NCBI GenBank assembly: GCA_018674495.1
Contig: JABHAA010000005.1
Location: 1 to 32,588 of the forward strand
Reading direction: 5' to 3'
DNA: 32,588 nt
Source of the DNA: Rhodospirillaceae bacterium
Lineage (GTDB): Bacteria; Pseudomonadota; Alphaproteobacteria; Rhodospirillales; UBA2165
The position numbers were made by a program, and so were the translations under genes. Below, piece after piece: positions 1 through 9,038 of the stretch. Within the stretch, counting starts at the first letter, position 1; each line of letters begins with the position of its first letter. The notes under the pieces were generated by a model, which saw nothing but the letters and a program-made list of their open reading frames with translations, was not told the origin of the DNA and made no database searches.

Positions 1-948
1 ACCGATACCGGCGGCTCGATCCGCCAGCCGGCTTCTTTTTGTGGCATCGTCGGCATGAAGCCCACCTATGGCCGCTGTTCCCGCTGGGGCATGGTGGCAT
101 TCGCGTCCTCCCTGGACCAGGCTGGGCCAATGACCAAAAGTGTCGCCGATGCGGCCATCATGCTTGGCGCCATGGCCGGGTTCGATGCGAAGGATTCCAC
201 CAGCGCCGATAGATCGGTGCCCGATTTCGGCGCCGGTCTGGGCCAAAATTTGAAGGGTCTTCGCGTTGGCATCCCCACCGAATACCGCATCGACGGCATG
301 GCGCCGGAGATCGATGATTTGTGGGCCCAAGGCGCCAATTGGCTCAAAGACGCCGGCGCCGAGACCGTGGAAGTATCGCTGCCGCACACCAAATATGCGC
401 TGCCCACCTATTACATCGTCGCCCCGGCGGAGGCATCCTCAAACCTCGCCCGCTATGACGGGGTGCGCTACGGCCTCCGCGTCGAGGGCGAAGATTTGGA
501 CGATATGTACGAGGCAACGCGGGGCGAAGGCTTTGGCGCAGAAGTGCGCCGCCGAGTAATGATCGGCACCTATGTGCTGAGCGCCGGCTATTACGACGCC
601 TATTACGTCAAGGCGCAGAAGGTGCGGACGTTAATCTTGGAAGAATTTCAAACGGCGTTCCAAAATGTGGATGTCCTGCTTACGCCGACGGCGCCCTCTC
701 CGGCCTTTGCCATCGGCGAGAAAATGGACGATCCCATTCAGATGTATATCAACGACATCTTCACCGTGCCCGCTTCCCTGGCCGGCCTGCCCGCCATTTC
801 GGTTCCGGCGGGATTGTCGGGCGACGGATTGCCGCTGGGCCTGCATCTGATCGCCAAACCCTGGGATGAGGCAACCCTGTTCCGCGCCGCCGATGTTTTG
901 GAGCGATGCGCCAGCTTCGATGCCGAGCCAACCGGTATGGTGGGATAA
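1..948 (+). CDS. gatA: Glutamyl-tRNA(Gln)/aspartyl-tRNA(Asn) amidotransferase subunit A (5' truncated)
   Basis: This is the C-terminal 315 residues of the amidase subunit of GatCAB, which releases ammonia from glutamine so that GatB can amidate mischarged Glu-tRNA(Gln) or Asp-tRNA(Asn). The frame is open from base 1 and begins inside the amidase signature, [11 protein letters not shown]; the Ser encoded at 16-18 is the expected nucleophile of the Ser-cisSer-Lys triad. The Lys and cis-Ser lie upstream, outside the window. The following KPTYGR and SLDQAGPM segments are typical of GatA rather than of other amidases. The stop codon TAA is immediately followed by the ATG of gatB, so the two are translated as an operon. 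The first in-frame ATG (55) is internal and not the start. Confidence 0.96.
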   Translation, partial: TDTGGSIRQPASFCGIVGMKPTYGRCSRWGMVAFASSLDQAGPMTKSVADAAIMLGAMAGFDAKDSTSADRSVPDFGAGLGQNLKGLRVGIPTEYRIDGMAPEIDDLWAQGANWLKDAGAETVEVSLPHTKYALPTYYIVAPAEASSNLARYDGVRYGLRVEGEDLDDMYEATRGEGFGAEVRRRVMIGTYVLSAGYYDAYYVKAQKVRTLILEEFQTAFQNVDVLLTPTAPSPAFAIGEKMDDPIQMYINDIFTVPASLAGLPAISVPAGLSGDGLPLGLHLIAKPWDEATLFRAADVLERCASFDAEPTGMVG

Positions 949-2403
949 ATGAGCTATATCATCAAAGGCAATACCAGCGACTGGGAGGTGGTGATCGGGC
1001 TTGAAGTCCATGCGCAGATCACGTCCGAGGCGAAACTGTTTTCCGGCGCCGCCACCAAGTTCGGCGCCGAGCCTAACAGCCAGGTCTCCCTGGTCGATGC
1101 GGCCATGCCCGGCATGCTGCCGGTGATCAACGCCCATTGCGTGGCCCAAGCAGTCAAAACCGGGCTCGGGCTGGGGGCAGAGATCAACCTCACATCGGTG
1201 TTCGAGCGTAAGAATTATTTCTATCCTGATCTGCCCCAAGGCTATCAGATATCCCAATTCCTGCACCCCATCGTCGGCGAAGGCATTGTCGTTCTGGATA
1301 TGCCCGAGGGCCGCCGCGAGATCGGTATCGAGCGGCTGCATATGGAACAGGACGCGGGCAAATCTTTGCACGATCAGGACCCGAAGCGCACCTTTATCGA
1401 TCTCAACCGGTCCGGCGTGGCGCTCATGGAAATCGTCTCCAAGCCGGATTTGCGCTCGCCGGACGAGGTCGGCGCCTATTTGCGCAAACTGCGCGCCATT
1501 CTTAGATATTTAGGCACCTGCGACGGCAATATGGAACAGGGCTCCATGCGCTGCGATGTCAATGTTAGCGTTCGGAAAGTGGGCGAGACGGATTTGCGCA
1601 CCCGATCCGAAATCAAGAACGTCAACTCCATGCGCTTTGCCATGCAGGCCGTCGTGTTCGAGGCAGCGCGCCAGGTCGATCTCTTTGAGGACGGCGGCGA
1701 TGTGGTGCAGGAAACCCGCCTGTTTGACGCGGCCACCGGCGAGACCCGGTCCATGCGTTCGAAAGAAGAGGCCCACGATTACCGCTATTTCCCGGACCCG
1801 GATCTGTTGCCCCTGGAGATCACCCAAGACTATGTGGACGAGATCGCCGCCACCCTGCCGGAATTGCCCGACGCCAAACAGGCGCGCTTCATCGATGCCC
1901 ATGGCTTGAGCGCCGAGGACTCAGGCCTGTTAGTGGCCGACAAGGAGACCGCCGATTATTTCGAAGCGGTACTGGCCGCCGGCAGCGATGCAAAGCTGGC
2001 CGCCAACTGGACCATCCACGAGCTGTTCGCTGTGCTCAACAGAGAAGGGCTGGAGATAGCCGATAGCCCGGTGGCGGCGGGCGATCTCGGCAAGCTGGTT
2101 GGGCTGATCCATGACGGCACCATTTCTGGGCGCATTGCGAAGGATGTGTTCGAGATCATGTTGGAACAAGGCGGCGACCCCGAGACCATTGTCGCCGACA
2201 AAGGGCTGAAGCAGATCACAGACAGCGGTGAGATCGAAGCGCTGGTCGATCGGGTGATTGCCGATAACCCGGAAGAGGCGCAGCAGTTTCGGGACGGCAA
2301 TCCCAAGATCGGCGGCTGGTTCGTCGGCCAGGTGATGCAGGCGAGCAAAGGCAAGGCCAACCCCGGCGCTGTCAACGCACTTCTCAAGAAGAAGCTGGGC
2401 TGA
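949..2403 (+). CDS. gatB: Aspartyl/glutamyl-tRNA amidotransferase subunit B
   Basis: GatB, 484 residues, a normal full length. It phosphorylates the mischarged aminoacyl-tRNA with ATP and amidates it with ammonia supplied by GatA. The N-terminal catalytic core is recognisable from [10 protein letters not shown] near residue 14, from [17 protein letters not shown] and from [12 protein letters not shown]. The C-terminal tail (about 340-484) is the helical YqeY-like tRNA-binding region, ending in [14 protein letters not shown]. The start ATG abuts the gatA stop with no gap, and a GGTGGGA stretch just inside gatA can serve as ribosome binding site. Presence of GatCAB implies that this organism makes Gln-tRNA and/or Asn-tRNA by the indirect route. 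Nothing odd is visible. Confidence 0.97.
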   Translation: MSYIIKGNTSDWEVVIGLEVHAQITSEAKLFSGAATKFGAEPNSQVSLVDAAMPGMLPVINAHCVAQAVKTGLGLGAEINLTSVFERKNYFYPDLPQGYQISQFLHPIVGEGIVVLDMPEGRREIGIERLHMEQDAGKSLHDQDPKRTFIDLNRSGVALMEIVSKPDLRSPDEVGAYLRKLRAILRYLGTCDGNMEQGSMRCDVNVSVRKVGETDLRTRSEIKNVNSMRFAMQAVVFEAARQVDLFEDGGDVVQETRLFDAATGETRSMRSKEEAHDYRYFPDPDLLPLEITQDYVDEIAATLPELPDAKQARFIDAHGLSAEDSGLLVADKETADYFEAVLAAGSDAKLAANWTIHELFAVLNREGLEIADSPVAAGDLGKLVGLIHDGTISGRIAKDVFEIMLEQGGDPETIVADKGLKQITDSGEIEALVDRVIADNPEEAQQFRDGNPKIGGWFVGQVMQASKGKANPGAVNALLKKKLG

Positions 2404-2413
2404 GCCGGGCTGC

Positions 2414-2527
2414 ATGGCCCGCATCAAGACCCACCTCAAGGTTTTTCTTTATGCCATTGTCTTCGGCATGGGCGCCTATGGGGTTGTCTTGCTGGGCATC
2501 CAACTGCACCGCTTTATCATAAGCTGA
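2414..2527 (+). CDS. 37-residue single-pass membrane microprotein
   Basis: A short ORF lies between gatB and the EamA transporter gene, 10 bases after the gatB stop. It reads M-A-R-I-K-T-H-L-K then a hydrophobic stretch of about 20 residues (VFLYAIVFGMGAYGVVLLGI), then QLHRFIIS and TGA. The charge pattern (Arg and two Lys before the hydrophobic stretch) predicts one transmembrane helix with the N terminus inside the cell. The frame is in step with the operon and fills the gap almost exactly, since the next gene starts 9 bases later. No good Shine-Dalgarno is visible, so translation may be coupled to gatB. I do not recognise a family. It could be a chance ORF, but the clean TM topology and tight packing argue for a gene. 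Confidence 0.5.
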   Translation: MARIKTHLKVFLYAIVFGMGAYGVVLLGIQLHRFIIS

Positions 2528-2536
2528 CCCGCTATT

Positions 2537-3436
2537 ATGGAAATCTGGGTCATCACCACCATCGCGGCGGCGTTTTTGCAGAACGTTCGCAACTCCCTGC
2601 AAAAATCCATCAATTCCGTATTGTCCACGTCGGGCGCCGCCTACACGCGTTTCGCCTTCGGGCTGCCCTTGGCCGCCATCTATTGGTTCGCCCTTCGCTC
2701 CCAGGACAGCCAGCCGCTCGAATGGGAATTTGAATTTTGGGGCTTTGCGGCCCTTGGCGGCATCGCACAGATCCTCGCCATGTGGTTCCTCCTGCGCTCA
2801 TTTCAATTGCGTAGCTTCGCCGTGGGCACCGCCTATTCGAAGACCGAGACCTTTCAGGCGGCGGTCTTTACCATCGTGCTGCTGGGCGAGGCGGTGAGCG
2901 GGGCCGCCTTCGTGGCTATCGCCATCTCCTTTGTCGGCGTCTGCTTCCTGTCCCTGGCCAAAATGACCGTGGGGGTTCGCGAGTTTCTCACGTCGTGGAC
3001 CAACAAGGGGGCGCTAATGGGCCTCGCCAATGGCGCCATGCTGGGGCTATCTGCCGTCTCCTACCGGGGCGCGGCTTTGTCCCTCGGCGGCGACAGTGCG
3101 ATCCTTGCGGCGGCGGCAACCCTGGTGGTGGCGCTGAGCATCCAGACCGTGGTAATGACGGTTTACTTAAAAATATTCGAGGTTGGCGAGTTGAGCCGGG
3201 TTTGGCAAAACCGGGGCAAGGGCACGCTGGTGGGCATCGCCTCGATGCTCGGCTCGGCGGGCTGGTTCACGGCCATGACATTGCAAAACGTGGCTTACGT
3301 ACGCGCCGTTGGCCAGGTGGAACTGATCTTCACATTTTTAACGGCGATCCTTATATTCCGCGAGAGCATCCGCTGGACCGAGTTGCTGGGCACAGCCCTG
3401 ATCATCGCCGGGATATTGTTTCTGCTGGTAGATTGA
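2537..3436 (+). CDS. EamA/DMT-superfamily permease
   Basis: A 299-residue integral membrane protein made almost entirely of hydrophobic helices, about ten in number, arranged as two EamA repeats of five. This is the layout of the drug/metabolite transporter superfamily, whose members export amino acids, metabolites or drugs. The second repeat ends in ELIFTFLTAILIFRESI followed by a final helix with GTALIIAGILFLL, which is typical of EamA proteins (compare the conserved glutamate after the helix 9 region). The start at 2537 begins directly with a hydrophobic helix, and there is no strong Shine-Dalgarno. It follows gatB and the microprotein on the same strand and may be read through from them. 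Substrate cannot be told from sequence. Confidence 0.85.
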   Translation: MEIWVITTIAAAFLQNVRNSLQKSINSVLSTSGAAYTRFAFGLPLAAIYWFALRSQDSQPLEWEFEFWGFAALGGIAQILAMWFLLRSFQLRSFAVGTAYSKTETFQAAVFTIVLLGEAVSGAAFVAIAISFVGVCFLSLAKMTVGVREFLTSWTNKGALMGLANGAMLGLSAVSYRGAALSLGGDSAILAAAATLVVALSIQTVVMTVYLKIFEVGELSRVWQNRGKGTLVGIASMLGSAGWFTAMTLQNVAYVRAVGQVELIFTFLTAILIFRESIRWTELLGTALIIAGILFLLVD

Positions 3437-3446
3437 GTGCGCCGGC

Positions 3447-4331
3447 TCAAACCAGCTTCGTCAGCCCTAATATTTCGCGTGCCTCGGCCGCCGTCGCCGG
3501 CTCCTTGCCGAGGGTGCGCAATACCCCGACACCTTTTTCCACCAGTGCCGCGTTACTTGGCGCCGGCACGCCCTTATCCAGATAGAGATTGTCCTCCATG
3601 CCGACGCGCACATGGCCGCCCAACAGCGCCGCCTGGGCGAGCATCGGAAATTCACCGGCGCCGATGCCGAAAGACGCCCAATGAGCGCCTTCGGGCAAAT
3701 GATCGCGCATGAACATCATATGGTCCGGCGTCTGTTCCAGCCCCCAGGGAATGCCGAGGCATATCTGAAAGAGGGGCGGACCGTCGATGATGCCGTCGGC
3801 GACCATCTTGTTGGCAAGGCGGAGATGGCCGGTGTCGAACACTTCAATCTCCGGTTTGGAACCAATCCGCTTGGCGGTCTCGGCCATGCGTTTCAGATGC
3901 TCGGGCGTATTGATGATGACGAAATCGCCGAAATTCATAGAGCCGTAATCCAGGGTGCAAATCTCCGGCTTGTTCTCCTCCACATGCTGCATGCGGATAT
4001 CGGGAGTCTGCACGACCGAGGTGCCGGTGGCGTCATTGGCGTCCGGCTCAGCTGGCGTATATCTGGCGCCATGGCCGCAGGTCAAATTAATCACCACGTC
4101 GGTGCCGTCTTCGCGGATACGGTCGACCACTTCTTTATAAAGCTCCGGCTTCATGCTGGGTGCGCCGGTATCGGGATCGCGCACATGAATATGGACCACG
4201 GCGGCGCCCGCATGGGCGGCCTCGATGCCAGAATTGGCGATCTCTTCCGGGGTGATCGGCAGGCCGGGATGCTTCTTCGGCGGCGTCACCGACCCGGTCA
4301 GCGCACAGGTCAGGATAGTTTTCTCGGCCAT
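3447..4331 (-). CDS. Beta-keto acid cleavage enzyme family protein (BKACE, former DUF849)
   Basis: A 294-residue TIM-barrel enzyme of the family typified by 3-keto-5-aminohexanoate cleavage enzyme. These enzymes condense a beta-keto acid with acetyl-CoA to give acetoacetate and a new acyl-CoA. Visible landmarks are [11 protein letters not shown] at the N terminus, the metal-binding HIHVRD (His47, His49), INLTCGHG, and [10 protein letters not shown] with Glu246 as the likely further metal ligand. I start at MAEKTIL, because GGGGAG lies a good distance upstream of that ATG. The frame stays open for 22 more codons upstream, but the added residues do not resemble the family. It is divergent from hmgA and convergent with the permease gene (10-base gap). 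Substrate specificity within the family varies widely and is not decided here. Confidence 0.9.
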   Translation of the reverse strand: MAEKTILTCALTGSVTPPKKHPGLPITPEEIANSGIEAAHAGAAVVHIHVRDPDTGAPSMKPELYKEVVDRIREDGTDVVINLTCGHGARYTPAEPDANDATGTSVVQTPDIRMQHVEENKPEICTLDYGSMNFGDFVIINTPEHLKRMAETAKRIGSKPEIEVFDTGHLRLANKMVADGIIDGPPLFQICLGIPWGLEQTPDHMMFMRDHLPEGAHWASFGIGAGEFPMLAQAALLGGHVRVGMEDNLYLDKGVPAPSNAALVEKGVGVLRTLGKEPATAAEAREILGLTKLV

Positions 4332-4407
4332 TTGGTACATCTCCCCGCTATTATTGATTATCTCCGTCGATTGTAGCCAAACCTGCGGCTCAGGCAACGC
4401 CAGCGCG

Positions 4408-4436
4408 TTGAATTTTGGTATCGGTCAGCTTAGTAT
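4408..4436 (+). promoter_or_regulatory. Candidate sigma70-type promoter of the hmgA operon
   Basis: TTGAAT at 4408-4413 and TAGTAT at 4431-4436 are separated by 17 bases. Each hexamer matches 4 of 6 consensus positions. The implied start site is near 4443, leaving a leader of about 25 bases before the hmgA ATG. It lies in the 136-base divergent region shared with the BKACE gene. Confidence 0.4.
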
Positions 4437-4454
4437 TCACGCCGGCGCCCTGGC

Positions 4455-4460
4455 AGGAGA
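4455..4460 (+). promoter_or_regulatory. Ribosome binding site fixing the hmgA start
   Basis: AGGAGA ends 7 bases before the ATG at 4468. The hmgA frame is open back to 4225, so this site decides the start: the upstream residues overlap the divergent gene and do not resemble homogentisate dioxygenase. Confidence 0.7.
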
Positions 4461-4467
4461 AAACATC

Positions 4468-5775
4468 ATGGATGTGTCCACGACCAACAAACTTGATTAC
4501 CAGACCGGCTTCGGCAATGAATTCCAGACCGAGGCCATCGACGGCGCCCTACCGGAGGGGCGCAACTCGCCGCAAAAAGCGCCCCTCGGGCTCTATGCGG
4601 AGATCATTTCCGGCACCGCCTTTACCGCGCCCCGGGCCGATAATTTGCGCACCTGGTTCTACCGGATACGCCCGTCCGTGGTGCACCAGCCGTTTCAGCC
4701 CGCCGAACCCAAACACTTGCGCGGCGCGCCGTTTGATGATGCGCCGGCCAGCCCCAACCAGATGCGCTGGAACCCGCCGCCCATGCCCGATGCGCCGACG
4801 GATTTTATCGATGGGCTGATCACATTTTGCGGCGGCGGCGATGCCATGTCCGGCGGCGGTCTGGCGGTGCATCTCTATGCCGCCAACGCCTCCATGACGG
4901 ACCGCTATTTCTACAATTCCGACGGCGAGTTTCTGATCGTACCGCAAGCGGGCCGTATCTTATTGCGCACCGAAATGGGCAATCTGGAGTTTGGACCCGG
5001 CGAGATCGCCGTGGCGCCGCGCGGCGTCAAGTTCCGCGTCGAGCTGCCCGACGGCGAGGCGCGCGGCTATGTGGCGGAGAATTTCGGCGCGGCTTTGCGC
5101 CTGCCCAATCTAGGCCCCATCGGCTCCAACGGCCTCGCCAACCCGCGCGATTTCGAGACGCCGGTGGCGGCCTATGAGGACCGGGACGGCGATTTCACCC
5201 TCACCTGCAAGTTCGAAGGCAATCTTTGGGACGCCGCCATCGGCCATTCGCCTTTAGACGTGGTCGCATGGCACGGCAATTTGGCGCCATATAAATATGA
5301 TCTGTCGAAGTTCATGGTTATCAACACGGTCAGCTTCGATCATTGCGATCCGTCGATCTTCACGGTGCTGACCTCGGCCTCCAATACGCCGGGCACCGCC
5401 AATCTGGATTTCGTCATCTTCCCGCCGCGCTGGATGGTGGGCGAAGATACATACCGACCACCCTGGTTCCACCGCAATTTTATGAGCGAATATATGGGTC
5501 TGATCACCGGCGCCTATGATGGCCGCGAAGAAGGCTTCGTGCCCGGCGGATCATCCTTGCACAACCGCATGTCGCCGCACGGAAACGACGCGGATGTTTA
5601 CGAGAAAGCCAGCACCGCCAAGCTGGAACCGACATTCCTCGCCGACACCATGGCCTTCATGTTCGAGACCCACCATGCCTACCGGCCGACCCGCTTCGCC
5701 CTGGAAACGCCCATGTTGCAGAAGAAGTATTTCGAAACCTGGCAGGGCTTGCAGAAACATTTCACGGGCGCTTGA
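4468..5775 (+). CDS. hmgA: Homogentisate 1,2-dioxygenase
   Basis: A 435-residue non-haem Fe(II) dioxygenase that opens the homogentisate ring to maleylacetoacetate, the central step of tyrosine and phenylalanine breakdown. It begins with [15 protein letters not shown], a family hallmark, followed by [15 protein letters not shown]. The iron ligands fall at His335 and Glu341 (in WFHRNFMSE) and His371 (in MSPHG), the same numbers as in the human enzyme, so the active site is intact. The start at 4468 is set by an AGGAGA ribosome site. fahA follows after 11 bases. A maleylacetoacetate isomerase gene is not in the window. Confidence 0.97.
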   Translation: MDVSTTNKLDYQTGFGNEFQTEAIDGALPEGRNSPQKAPLGLYAEIISGTAFTAPRADNLRTWFYRIRPSVVHQPFQPAEPKHLRGAPFDDAPASPNQMRWNPPPMPDAPTDFIDGLITFCGGGDAMSGGGLAVHLYAANASMTDRYFYNSDGEFLIVPQAGRILLRTEMGNLEFGPGEIAVAPRGVKFRVELPDGEARGYVAENFGAALRLPNLGPIGSNGLANPRDFETPVAAYEDRDGDFTLTCKFEGNLWDAAIGHSPLDVVAWHGNLAPYKYDLSKFMVINTVSFDHCDPSIFTVLTSASNTPGTANLDFVIFPPRWMVGEDTYRPPWFHRNFMSEYMGLITGAYDGREEGFVPGGSSLHNRMSPHGNDADVYEKASTAKLEPTFLADTMAFMFETHHAYRPTRFALETPMLQKKYFETWQGLQKHFTGA

Positions 5776-5786
5776 GAGGCGGACAC

Positions 5787-7082
5787 ATGGCCGAATTAAA
5801 CGGCACCCACGATCCGGGACTGAAAAGTTTCGTCGCCGCCGCCAATGACGGCGATTGCGATTTCCCGATCCAGAACTTAGCCCTCGGGATTACGTCCGAT
5901 GGTGGCGGCATCGCCATCGGCGATCAAATTCTGCATCTTAAAGCCGCCCTGGGCGCCGGTCTGTTCGGGGGCATGGCCAAAGAGGCGGCGGCAGCGGCAG
6001 CGGGATACTCGCTCAACCCTTTGATGGCCCTCGGCCCCGATCATTGGTCGGCGCTCAGAGCGCGGGCCTCGGAATTGTTGCGCAGCGGCGGGCCGGAAGC
6101 CGAGGTCAGGCCAGCCCTGATGCCCATGGCGGGCGCCCAAATGCAGCTCCCCGCGGCGATCGGCGATTACACGGATTTCTTTGCCTCCATCAACCACGCC
6201 ACCAACGCCGGCAAGCTGATGCGGCCCGACAATCCCTTGATGCCCAACTACAAGCACGTGCCCATCGCCTATCACGGGCGGGCGTCTTCGATCCGGGTTT
6301 CGGGCACACCAGTGATGCGCCCCAACGGCCAGACCAAGGCGGCGGACGCAGATGCGCCGACCTTCGGTGCCTGCAAACGGCTCGATTACGAATTGGAGCT
6401 GGCCTTCTATACCGGGCCCGGCACCGAACTTGGCGAGCCGATAAAATTGGACGACACGCCCGATCATATCTTCGGTCTATCCATTCTGAACGACTGGTCG
6501 GCGCGCGATATTCAGGGTTGGGAGTATCAGCCCTTGGGGCCGTTCCTCGGCAAAAACTTTGCCTCCACCATGTCGCCCTGGGTAGTCACCATGGATGCGC
6601 TGGTCCCTTACCGGTCGCGGGCATTGAAACGCCCGGACGGTGATCCGGAACCGCTGCCCTATTTGACGTCCGAGGAGAACGAGAAATGGGGCGGGCTGGA
6701 CATCAAGATGTCGGTCGCCATCGCCAGCGCCGAAATGCGCAGCCTCGGCGCGGACCCACACATCATCGGCACGGCCAATTTCAAGGATATGTATTGGACC
6801 ATTTTTCAGATGCTGGCCCATCATACGTCCGGGGGCTGCGACATCAGGCCCGGCGATCTCATGGGCTCGGGCACCGCATCGGGCACCAAACCCGGCACCT
6901 ATGGCAGCCTGCAGGAGGTCTCCCAGGCGGGCCGCGAAACCTTTGAATTGCCCACCGGCGAGATCCGCACATTTTTGGAAGACGGTGACGAAGTGGTCAT
7001 GACCGCCTATTGTAATGGCAGCGGTTATGGGCGCATCGGCTTCGGCGAATGCCGGGCGGTGATCGAGGCGGCGAAAGGATAG
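5787..7082 (+). CDS. fahA: Fumarylacetoacetase
   Basis: A 431-residue hydrolase that splits fumarylacetoacetate to fumarate and acetoacetate, the last step of the homogentisate pathway. All expected metal and catalytic positions are present: Asp130, His137 (INHATNAG), Glu202 and Glu204 (DYELELAFYTG), Asp236 (LNDWSARDIQGWEYQPLGPF) and Lys256. The N-terminal SH3-like domain covers about residues 20-120. I start at MAELNGTHD, since GAGGCGGA sits just before that ATG. A TTG at 5772, overlapping the hmgA stop, is a possible but less likely start. The P450 gene begins 4 bases after the stop, so the three genes form one transcription unit. Confidence 0.97.
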   Translation: MAELNGTHDPGLKSFVAAANDGDCDFPIQNLALGITSDGGGIAIGDQILHLKAALGAGLFGGMAKEAAAAAAGYSLNPLMALGPDHWSALRARASELLRSGGPEAEVRPALMPMAGAQMQLPAAIGDYTDFFASINHATNAGKLMRPDNPLMPNYKHVPIAYHGRASSIRVSGTPVMRPNGQTKAADADAPTFGACKRLDYELELAFYTGPGTELGEPIKLDDTPDHIFGLSILNDWSARDIQGWEYQPLGPFLGKNFASTMSPWVVTMDALVPYRSRALKRPDGDPEPLPYLTSEENEKWGGLDIKMSVAIASAEMRSLGADPHIIGTANFKDMYWTIFQMLAHHTSGGCDIRPGDLMGSGTASGTKPGTYGSLQEVSQAGRETFELPTGEIRTFLEDGDEVVMTAYCNGSGYGRIGFGECRAVIEAAKG

Positions 7083-7086
7083 AGCA

Positions 7087-8313
7087 ATGGATATGCAAAC
7101 CACCCCCGGCGCGGAAGAAGCGGGCGCCTTTGATCTCAACGCCATCGGCGAAGATTTCCTGGAAAATCCGTTCCCCATGTACAAGGCTTTGCGCGAACAT
7201 GCGCCCATCCACGTCAACCCGGACGGCACCTATTTCCTGACCCGCTACGACGATGTGATGACCGGCTACCGTCACGCCGACATGAGTTCCGACAAAAAAA
7301 TCGAATTCAAACCCAAATTCGGCGACGGGGCCCTTTACACCCACCACACCACGACCCTGGTATTCAACGACGATCCTTATCACAAGCGGGTGCGCAAGCT
7401 GATGTCTGGGGCCTTTTCGCCGCGCCAGCTGGCGGCGCTGACCCCGGTGGTCGAAGATATCATCGACAGATTGCTGGACGATGTGGCTGCGATGGGTAGC
7501 TTCGATGCGGTTCAAGATTACGCCTTGCGCCTGCCGACCGAGATCATCGCCGATATGCTTGGCGTTCCCGAAGCGCACCGGCATCTGATGCATCCCTATT
7601 CCAACCTGATCCTCGGCGCCCTCGATCCCATCGTGCCGGCGGACAAGCTGGCGGCCGGGCACAAGGCGGTGGAAGACTTCGGCGCTTTATTGTTGGACCT
7701 GATCAATCACCGGCGCAAAAACCCGGATGACGGCACCCGCGGCGAAGTATTGGCGGCGCTGATATTCGGCGAAGAAGACGGCGAGAAGTTAACCGACGAG
7801 GAATTGGTGCAGAACTGCATATTCCTGCTTAACGCCGGCCACGAGACCACCGCCAGCATGACCGGCCATGGGCTGGCGACCCTGCTGGAAAACCCCGGCG
7901 AATTGCAACGCCTCCTGGACGATCCCACCCTGATCGAGCCGGCGGTGGAAGAATTCCTGCGCCTGCAAAGCCCATTGCAGATCGCCCACCGCAAAGCGAC
8001 GAAAGATGTGCAGTTTTCTTCTGGTGTCATTCCTGAAGGCGCCTTCATCCATCTTTGTATCGCCGGCGCCAACCGGGACCCAGATGTCTTCGATGATCCC
8101 GAGAACGTCGATATCGGGCGCAATCCCAACCCGCAGATCGCCTTCGGCTCCGGCCAGCATATCTGCATGGGCAATACGCTCGGCCGCATCGAGGGACAGA
8201 TCGCCGTTGGCCGTTTCGCCCAACGCTTCCCCAATATGCGCCAGACCGGCGAGAAACGTTATCACGGCCGCGCCAAGTTCCGGGGATTGGAGAGCTTGCC
8301 GATGGCGGTGTAG
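7087..8313 (+). CDS. Cytochrome P450
   Basis: A 408-residue soluble bacterial P450, without membrane anchor. It shows the oxygen-binding I-helix motif AGHETT (250-255), the K-helix ExxR (Glu289-Arg292, in EEFLRLQSP) and the haem loop FGSGQHICMG with the thiolate ligand Cys360. It needs a ferredoxin and reductase as electron donors; none is encoded nearby. The ATG is 4 bases after the fahA stop, and GGATAGAG, which overlaps that stop, is the ribosome site. It is therefore co-transcribed with hmgA and fahA, which suggests an aromatic or phenylpropanoid-like substrate feeding the homogentisate route. That link is inference; the P450 subfamily cannot be named from sequence alone. Confidence 0.95.
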   Translation: MDMQTTPGAEEAGAFDLNAIGEDFLENPFPMYKALREHAPIHVNPDGTYFLTRYDDVMTGYRHADMSSDKKIEFKPKFGDGALYTHHTTTLVFNDDPYHKRVRKLMSGAFSPRQLAALTPVVEDIIDRLLDDVAAMGSFDAVQDYALRLPTEIIADMLGVPEAHRHLMHPYSNLILGALDPIVPADKLAAGHKAVEDFGALLLDLINHRRKNPDDGTRGEVLAALIFGEEDGEKLTDEELVQNCIFLLNAGHETTASMTGHGLATLLENPGELQRLLDDPTLIEPAVEEFLRLQSPLQIAHRKATKDVQFSSGVIPEGAFIHLCIAGANRDPDVFDDPENVDIGRNPNPQIAFGSGQHICMGNTLGRIEGQIAVGRFAQRFPNMRQTGEKRYHGRAKFRGLESLPMAV

Positions 8314-8340
8314 AAGCCAGTTCACCGGGGGGAAGTTTAG

Positions 8341-8346
8341 AGGAGG
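8341..8346 (+). promoter_or_regulatory. Strong ribosome binding site of the DUF899 gene
   Basis: A perfect AGGAGG ends 8 bases before the ATG at 8355. It is the strongest Shine-Dalgarno in the hmgA unit and suggests that the last gene is translated well. Confidence 0.65.
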
Positions 8347-8354
8347 AGACGACC

Positions 8355-9038
8355 ATGGGAGCCCATCACGAAAAACAATTCCCCGGCGAGGACGATGCAT
8401 ACCGGAGCGCCCGCGACACGCTGTTGGCCGCCGAAAAGGAGCTGCGCCTGAGGACCGAGGAAGTAGCCGCCTTGCGCCGCACCCTGCCCCAAGGCGGCGC
8501 GCCCGGCGAAGATTACGCATTCATCGATTGCGCTTCCGACCAGGCGGTCAAGCTGTCCGAATTGTTTGCGGACGGCAAAAACAGCCTGGCCATCTATTCC
8601 TTGATGTTTGCGCCCGGCGATGACGCACCCTGCCCCATGTGCACCTCGCTCCTGGATGGGCTCGATGGCCAGGCGGGACACATCAACGACCGCATGAACT
8701 TCGCCGTTGCAGCTAAGGCCAGCACGATGGAACTGAATGATTGGGCCCAGCAGCGCGGCTGGAACAATCTCCACCTCATCTCGTCGGGCGGCAACAGCTA
8801 CAATGTGGACTATTTCGCCGAAGACGAAGACGGCAATCAATGGTCGATGATGAATGTGTTCGTGAAGGATGCGGGCGCCGCCGTCACCCATAGCTGGGGA
8901 TCGGAGTTATTTCTGAGCCCGCCCGAGGACGGCCTTCACAACCGCCATGTGGATCAGCTCTGGCCCTTGTGGAACCTTTTCGATCTGACGCCCGAGGGAC
9001 GCGGCGCCGACTGGTATCCCGGCCTCAATTATACTTAA
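8355..9038 (+). CDS. DUF899-family thioredoxin-like protein
   Basis: A 227-residue protein of the DUF899 family, predicted dithiol-disulfide oxidoreductases with a thioredoxin-like fold. The N-terminal helix (RDTLLAAEKELRLRTEEVAALRR, about 20-42) and the DYAFID strand that follows are typical. A CxxC pair (Cys93-Pro-Met-Cys96) sits in the APCPMCTSLLDGLDG loop, and YNVDYFAEDEDGNQW is the usual central signature. No signal peptide, so cytosolic. It follows the P450 gene by 41 bases with its own strong ribosome site and closes the hmgA unit. Its stop overlaps the stop of the convergent gene in a TTAA. The biochemical role of the family is not established to my knowledge. Confidence 0.85.
   Translation: MGAHHEKQFPGEDDAYRSARDTLLAAEKELRLRTEEVAALRRTLPQGGAPGEDYAFIDCASDQAVKLSELFADGKNSLAIYSLMFAPGDDAPCPMCTSLLDGLDGQAGHINDRMNFAVAAKASTMELNDWAQQRGWNNLHLISSGGNSYNVDYFAEDEDGNQWSMMNVFVKDAGAAVTHSWGSELFLSPPEDGLHNRHVDQLWPLWNLFDLTPEGRGADWYPGLNYT

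Noticed and set aside
631..1371. A long open frame on the minus strand across the gatA/gatB junction (246 codons).
   Set aside because: It is antisense to two certain genes, has no family resemblance, and is explained by G/C-rich third positions. The same holds for long antisense frames over fahA (6477-7229), glcB (12443-13225), the BKACE gene (3612-4376) and the molybdenum-hydroxylase gene (27566-28759).
3437..3446. A shared terminator between the convergent permease and BKACE genes.
   Set aside because: Only 10 bases separate them and no hairpin with T tract is visible; the same is true of the convergent junctions at 9035-9038 and 15817-15828.
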